A program made the translations under genes and the position numbers. Below, in pieces: positions 13,248-15,770 of a stretch of DNA of 15,770 nucleotides. The DNA is from an uncultured Chloroflexota bacterium (lineage in GTDB: Bacteria; Chloroflexota; Limnocylindria; Limnocylindrales; CSP1-4), in assembly GCA_903930745.1 (NCBI GenBank), contig CAIYZX010000597.1:1-15770 (forward strand), given 5' to 3'. Numbering within the stretch: the stretch's first letter is position 1; every line of letters begins with the position of its first letter. Under the pieces are notes generated by a model that worked only from the letters and a program-made list of their open reading frames with translations, did no database searches and was not told the origin of the DNA.

Positions 13248-13640
13248 CTACCAGGTGGTGACGGTGCCGTCCGGGTCGTGATCGCGGAGGCGTCCGTCCG
13301 CGGTGACGAGGCGCCAGCCGTGCTCCACCGCGGTGGCCCAGATCAGCCGGTCCGCCGGGTCCCCGCCGAAGGTCTTGGGGAGGTCCGCGGCCCCGGCGGC
13401 GATGGACGGGGTCAGCGCCGCGGTCCGCACGTCCCGCGCGAGCAGGGCGATCCACGAGCGCATCGGCATCGTGGTCCGGATCCGGCCGTTGGCCACCAGC
13501 CATGCCAGCTCATGCCAGCTGATGGCGGCGACGGCCACCTCGTCCGCCGCCTCGATCACCGCCGCGGCGGCCTTCGACACTCGCTCCGGCTCCGCCACCC
13601 ACCACGCCAGCACGTGCGTGTCCAGCAGGACGGTGGTCAT
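13248..13640 (-). CDS. PIN-domain toxin, partner of a Phd-type antitoxin
   Basis: The 130-residue product is a second PIN-domain RNase, of the subgroup usually paired with Phd/YefM antitoxins. Acidic residues are Asp7 in VLLDTHVLAWW, Glu44 in SWHELAWLV, Asp97 in GDPADRLIWATA and Asp115 in LVTADGRL. The DTHxLxWW opening and DPxDRLI(W)A motif are characteristic. The ATG (13640) overlaps the antitoxin stop in ATGA. It differs clearly in sequence from the neighbouring VapC, so it is not a recent duplicate. Confidence 0.9.
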   Translation of the reverse strand: MTTVLLDTHVLAWWVAEPERVSKAAAAVIEAADEVAVAAISWHELAWLVANGRIRTTMPMRSWIALLARDVRTAALTPSIAAGAADLPKTFGGDPADRLIWATAVEHGWRLVTADGRLRDHDPDGTVTTW

Positions 13641-13894
13641 GCCTCGTTCCTCCCGGTTGTGTCCGCCGCGTCCGCTGCCCATGGCTCCCCGGTGGAGAAG
13701 AGGTCTTCTGCCGGTCCCTCCGTCCACGCCGTCCCCGCGTGGCGCCCCTTGAGCGCGCCACCGCCCCGCGCCGCCACGATCCGCGCCACGAGGCGCCCAT
13801 GCCGCGTCAGCTCGATCTCGTCGCCGGCCTCCACGTCATCGAGGAGCGCGAGGAGGCGGGCCTTCGCCTCGGTCACGGGCACGCGCTGGGTCAT
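13637..13894 (-). CDS. Phd/YefM-family antitoxin
   Basis: The 85-residue protein starts with MTQRVPVTEAKARLLALLDD, the Phd/YefM signature (short strand, then a helix for DNA binding), followed by EAGDEIELTRHGRLVARIV (22-40), the usual 'exerting control by GRPVAxI' strand pair. The C-terminal half, rich in Gly, Ala and Asp, is the flexible toxin-binding part. The ATG at 13894 is only about seven bases from a predicted -10, so the mRNA may be leaderless. It is the first gene of a two-gene operon with the PIN toxin. Confidence 0.87.
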   Translation of the reverse strand: MTQRVPVTEAKARLLALLDDVEAGDEIELTRHGRLVARIVAARGGGALKGRHAGTAWTEGPAEDLFSTGEPWAADAADTTGRNEA

Positions 13895-13900
13895 ATGGTC

Positions 13901-13929
13901 AGAATACCGGTCCGCAATCACCCTGTCGC
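13901..13929 (-). promoter_or_regulatory. Promoter of the phd-PIN module, possibly leaderless
   Basis: On the minus strand GCGACA (13929-13924) and TATTCT (13906-13901) are separated by 17 bases, matching the sigma70 consensus at four of six positions each. A start point six or seven bases downstream coincides with the A of the antitoxin ATG at 13894. Confidence 0.5.
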
Positions 13930-13950
13930 TCACGGTATCGGCGCTCGAGT

Positions 13951-13979
13951 ACGTGCCGCTTGTGCGAGTACTGGCACGT
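13951..13979. repeat. Inverted repeat ACGTGCC/GGCACGT
   Basis: The perfect 7-base arms at 13951-13957 and 13973-13979 flank a 15-base centre. The left arm is also preceded, and the right arm approached, by CGAGTAC/CGAGTACT, giving partial direct repeats. It lies between two divergent genes and may be a regulator site; no known factor is suggested. Confidence 0.35.
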
Positions 13980-14066
13980 CCGGGGAATGTCGCCGTTGCG
14001 GGAGCCGTCCTAGGATCGGTGGCACGACCCCGGGGGGTTGCAGATCCGGCGTGGAAAGGCGGAGCG

Positions 14067-15146
14067 GTGCGAGTAGAGGACTGGGAACGAGAGACGGGCA
14101 GAGGCCCCTGGACCTCCGGCGCAACCACCGTCTGCCGGGGCGTCGTCTACACCGTGACCCCGCGGCGCATCACCTGGCAGCCCGAGGGCAGGCCGCCGAT
14201 GGCCGTGACCGTGGTGGTGAACGCGGCCGCGCGCTGGCGCGTGTTCGAGCTCTCCATCGGCGGGCGCGTGGTGGATGCCGCGTACGACACCGCCGAGATC
14301 CGCAACGAGCGCCTGCGGGTGGCGATGGACGGGGCCCTGGGCTGTGCCATCGCCGCGGTGCGCGAGTGGATCGGCCCGGAGCGGCTGGCCGCGGTGGTGA
14401 AGCGGGCGCCCGCGGTGGTCTCGCCGCCGGTCGCCGAGCCCGTGGTTGAGGCTGCGCCGGTCGCCGTGCTGGAGCCGCTCGCCGATGCCGTCGCGGAGCC
14501 CGAGCCCGAGCCCGAGGCCGAGACCGAGCCCCTGCCGGCCGTTGCCGCCGATGCCGATGTGGTGTTCGAGCCGGTGGCCGATCTCGTGTTCCAGGCCGAA
14601 CCTGAAGTCGTTGATGGCATCGATGCCGAACCTGAGGCGGTCCTGGATCCCGAGGTGATCGCCGATGTCCAGGTGACACCGGAGCCTGTCGTGGATCCGA
14701 CGCCCGAGCCCGCGCCCGTTCCCGAGCCTGCGTCACCGCCCATCGCCGGGGCATCGGCTGCGCCCACCGTTCCGCCGCCCAGCCCGGAGCATCACGATGT
14801 CCCGGCAGACCTCGCCGCCCTGACCAAGAAGGAGGAGCTGGAGTCCCTCCTGGCGCTGCGGGCCAAGGTCCGGCACGCCAAGTCCATGGACCCCAAGGCG
14901 GAGCTGGACTTCCGGCCGCCGGTTGAGCCGCCGCTGCCCCCGCCGCCGCCGCCCGCCCCGCCCGCCCCGCCGGCGATCCCCGAGCCGCCCGCCAAGCCTG
15001 CCGCCACCCGCAAGCCGCGGACCACCAAGGCAGCGAAGCCGCCTGTGACGCCGGAGCCGCCGGCCGCCACTTCGCCCGAGGACGCCCCGAAGCGCACGCG
15101 CAAGCCCTCGGCCCGCAAGCCCAAGGACCAGGGACCCGCCGCCTGA
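14067..15146 (+). CDS. Unrecognised protein: small folded N-domain, acidic Pro/Glu middle, basic Pro/Lys tail
   Basis: I do not recognise this 359-residue protein. Residues 1-112 look folded, with alternating strands (GVVYTVTPRRITWQPEG at 25-41; MAVTVVVNAAARWRVFELSI at 45-64) and a helix (RLRVAMDGALGCAIAAVREW at 82-101). Residues 115-240 are a disordered region rich in Pro, Glu, Asp and Val (EPEPEPEAETEP at 144-155). A short charged helix LAALTKKEELESLLALRAKV (249-268) could be a coiled coil. A run of prolines (284-303) leads to a basic tail with PRTTKAAKP, KRTRKPSARKPK resembling histone H1/AlgP tails, which could bind DNA or RNA. There is no signal peptide or membrane segment. GTG at 14067 has AAAGG seven bases upstream and starts at VRVEDWERE; the frame is open upstream, but that part overlaps the antisense toxin-antitoxin genes and looks non-coding. 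Confidence 0.75.
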   Translation: MRVEDWERETGRGPWTSGATTVCRGVVYTVTPRRITWQPEGRPPMAVTVVVNAAARWRVFELSIGGRVVDAAYDTAEIRNERLRVAMDGALGCAIAAVREWIGPERLAAVVKRAPAVVSPPVAEPVVEAAPVAVLEPLADAVAEPEPEPEAETEPLPAVAADADVVFEPVADLVFQAEPEVVDGIDAEPEAVLDPEVIADVQVTPEPVVDPTPEPAPVPEPASPPIAGASAAPTVPPPSPEHHDVPADLAALTKKEELESLLALRAKVRHAKSMDPKAELDFRPPVEPPLPPPPPPAPPAPPAIPEPPAKPAATRKPRTTKAAKPPVTPEPPAATSPEDAPKRTRKPSARKPKDQGPAA

Positions 15147-15164
15147 CCTTGGTCGACCGACGTG

Positions 15165-15181
15165 TGCCCGCCTGGCGGGCA
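15165..15181 (+). terminator. Hairpin after the Pro-rich protein gene
   Basis: TGCCCGC (15165-15171) and GCGGGCA (15175-15181) form a perfect 7-bp stem with a three-base loop, starting 19 bases after the stop. No U-run follows. The rest of the 196-base gap to 15342 shows no gene. Confidence 0.45.
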
Positions 15182-15327
15182 ACGGGCGCCAGCCCAGCAG
15201 GGCGTCGCGGAAATACCGGGAAGTTACTCGGAAATGACCGCCTAGGAAGCCCGCTGAGCGATTCGGGGTATCGGCGGGGCGAGGCCTGAGGGCCCCCTGC
15301 GACCGCAGAATTGCCCGTACAGACCCC

Positions 15328-15349
15328 GATTCCGGGCTGGAATCAGCCC
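15328..15349. repeat. Two mutually exclusive hairpins over the MarR gene stop
   Basis: GATTCC (15328-15333) pairs with GGAATC (15339-15344), while GGGCTG (15334-15339) pairs with CAGCCC (15344-15349). The two perfect 6-bp stems share bases, so only one can form. Both cover the MarR stop codon (15343-15345). A role in ending the minus-strand transcript is possible but weakly supported. Confidence 0.35.
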
Positions 15350-15770
15350 AGGCGGGGGAGGACGGTGGCCAGGACCCGTTCAAAGGCTTCGCGATCGTCC
15401 GGGTCCACGTCCGCGAAGAGGTCCGCCACGGATGCGCGAAGCACGTCCATCTGGAGCTCGGCCGCCCCGGTACGGTCCACGATCTCCACCAGCGTCACGC
15501 GCCGGTCCGTTGGGTGTGCCGTCCGGCGGACCATGTTCGCGGCCTCGAGCCCGTCCACCAGCGCGGTGATGTTCCGCGGCGTCACCTCGAGGTGCGCGGC
15601 GAGATCGGCCATGCGCTGCGGCCCCTCGGTGGCCAGCGTGTAGAGGAGGCGGAGGCGGGGGAGCGTGTCGCCGCCGGCAGCAAGGGCTGCCCGTCGGGCC
15701 CAGGCGTCAAAGGCACGCACGAAGACCAGCGTGGCCTCCGCGAGGAGCTCCTCGGATCCGTCAGACGCAG
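15343..15770 (-). CDS. MarR-family transcriptional regulator, 5' end outside the window
   Basis: A winged helix-turn-helix regulator of the MarR family, cut by the right edge: the frame stays open from the stop to 15770 and reads SDGSEELLEATLVFVRAF before the domain, so a GTG inside the window at 15720 is unlikely to be the true start. The wHTH is visible as LPRLRLLYTLATEGPQRMAD, LAAHLEVTPRNITALVDGLE, AANMVRR and a basic wing (HPTDRRVTLVEI), followed by a C-terminal dimerisation helix. At least 142 residues are present of the usual 140-160. MarR proteins bind palindromes near their own and neighbouring promoters and respond to small aromatic or other ligands; its target here is unknown. Confidence 0.88.
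   Translation of the reverse strand, partial: ASDGSEELLAEATLVFVRAFDAWARRAALAAGGDTLPRLRLLYTLATEGPQRMADLAAHLEVTPRNITALVDGLEAANMVRRTAHPTDRRVTLVEIVDRTGAAELQMDVLRASVADLFADVDPDDREAFERVLATVLPRLG

Noticed and set aside
13278..14066. Upstream extension of the Pro-rich protein frame
   Set aside because: It overlaps both Phd and PIN genes in antisense, has low-complexity Arg/Ala/Pro composition, and a GTG with a ribosome site exists at 14067.
14500..14530. CCCGAG-type repeats as a regulatory repeat array
   Set aside because: They are simply codons for the Glu-Pro run of the Pro-rich protein.
1..15770. CRISPR array, insertion sequence, tRNA or rRNA genes
   Set aside because: No regularly spaced repeats, transposase motifs, or cloverleaf and rRNA signature sequences were seen on either strand by eye.

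Overview
The window is about 15.8 kb of GC-rich bacterial chromosome. The dense coding, the lipoproteins with Ala/Pro/Thr/Glu-rich linkers after the lipidated cysteine, the sugar ABC permeases and the scattered toxin-antitoxin pairs suggest a soil or water Chloroflexota (Limnocylindria-like). An actinobacterial lineage cannot be excluded, because no rRNA, tRNA or marker gene is present.

Layout: (1) 1-1.8 kb, plus strand: a small EthD-like protein and an M20 amidohydrolase. (2) 1.9-5.4 kb, minus strand: an operon of a LacI-family regulator, a glycoside hydrolase family 4 enzyme and a BadF/BcrA-type sugar kinase. (3) 5.4-11.25 kb, plus strand: a NodB-type polysaccharide deacetylase, then a sugar ABC importer (lipoprotein binding protein and two permeases, no ATPase) and a GHL10-like glycosidase lipoprotein. 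(4) 11.3-12.5 kb, minus strand: a cystathionine beta-lyase/gamma-synthase-like PLP enzyme. (5) 12.5-13.9 kb: two PIN-domain toxin-antitoxin modules, one RHH/VapBC (plus) and one Phd/PIN (minus), ending convergently. (6) 14.1-15.1 kb: an unrecognised protein with a small folded N-terminus, an acidic Pro/Glu region and a basic Pro/Lys tail. (7) At the right edge, a MarR-family regulator cut by the window end.

The central 1.9-11.25 kb reads as one sugar-utilisation regulon. The same 30-bp promoter-operator (27 of 30 bases identical, with an exact 19-base block holding a LacI-type near-palindrome) lies in front of the lacI-GH4-kinase operon and, in opposite orientation, in front of the transporter operon. 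In both copies the operator covers the spacer and -10 element. The regulator is therefore predicted to repress itself, catabolism and uptake together. The inferred pathway has a GHL10-like lipoprotein and possibly the deacetylase trimming a glycan outside the membrane, the importer taking up an oligosaccharide, the BadF-type kinase phosphorylating it or its product, and the NAD/Mn-dependent GH4 enzyme cleaving a (phospho)glycoside. This resembles a chitobiose-type (Chb) pathway in which a PTS is replaced by an ABC importer plus a kinase. The substrate is not proven by the sequence.
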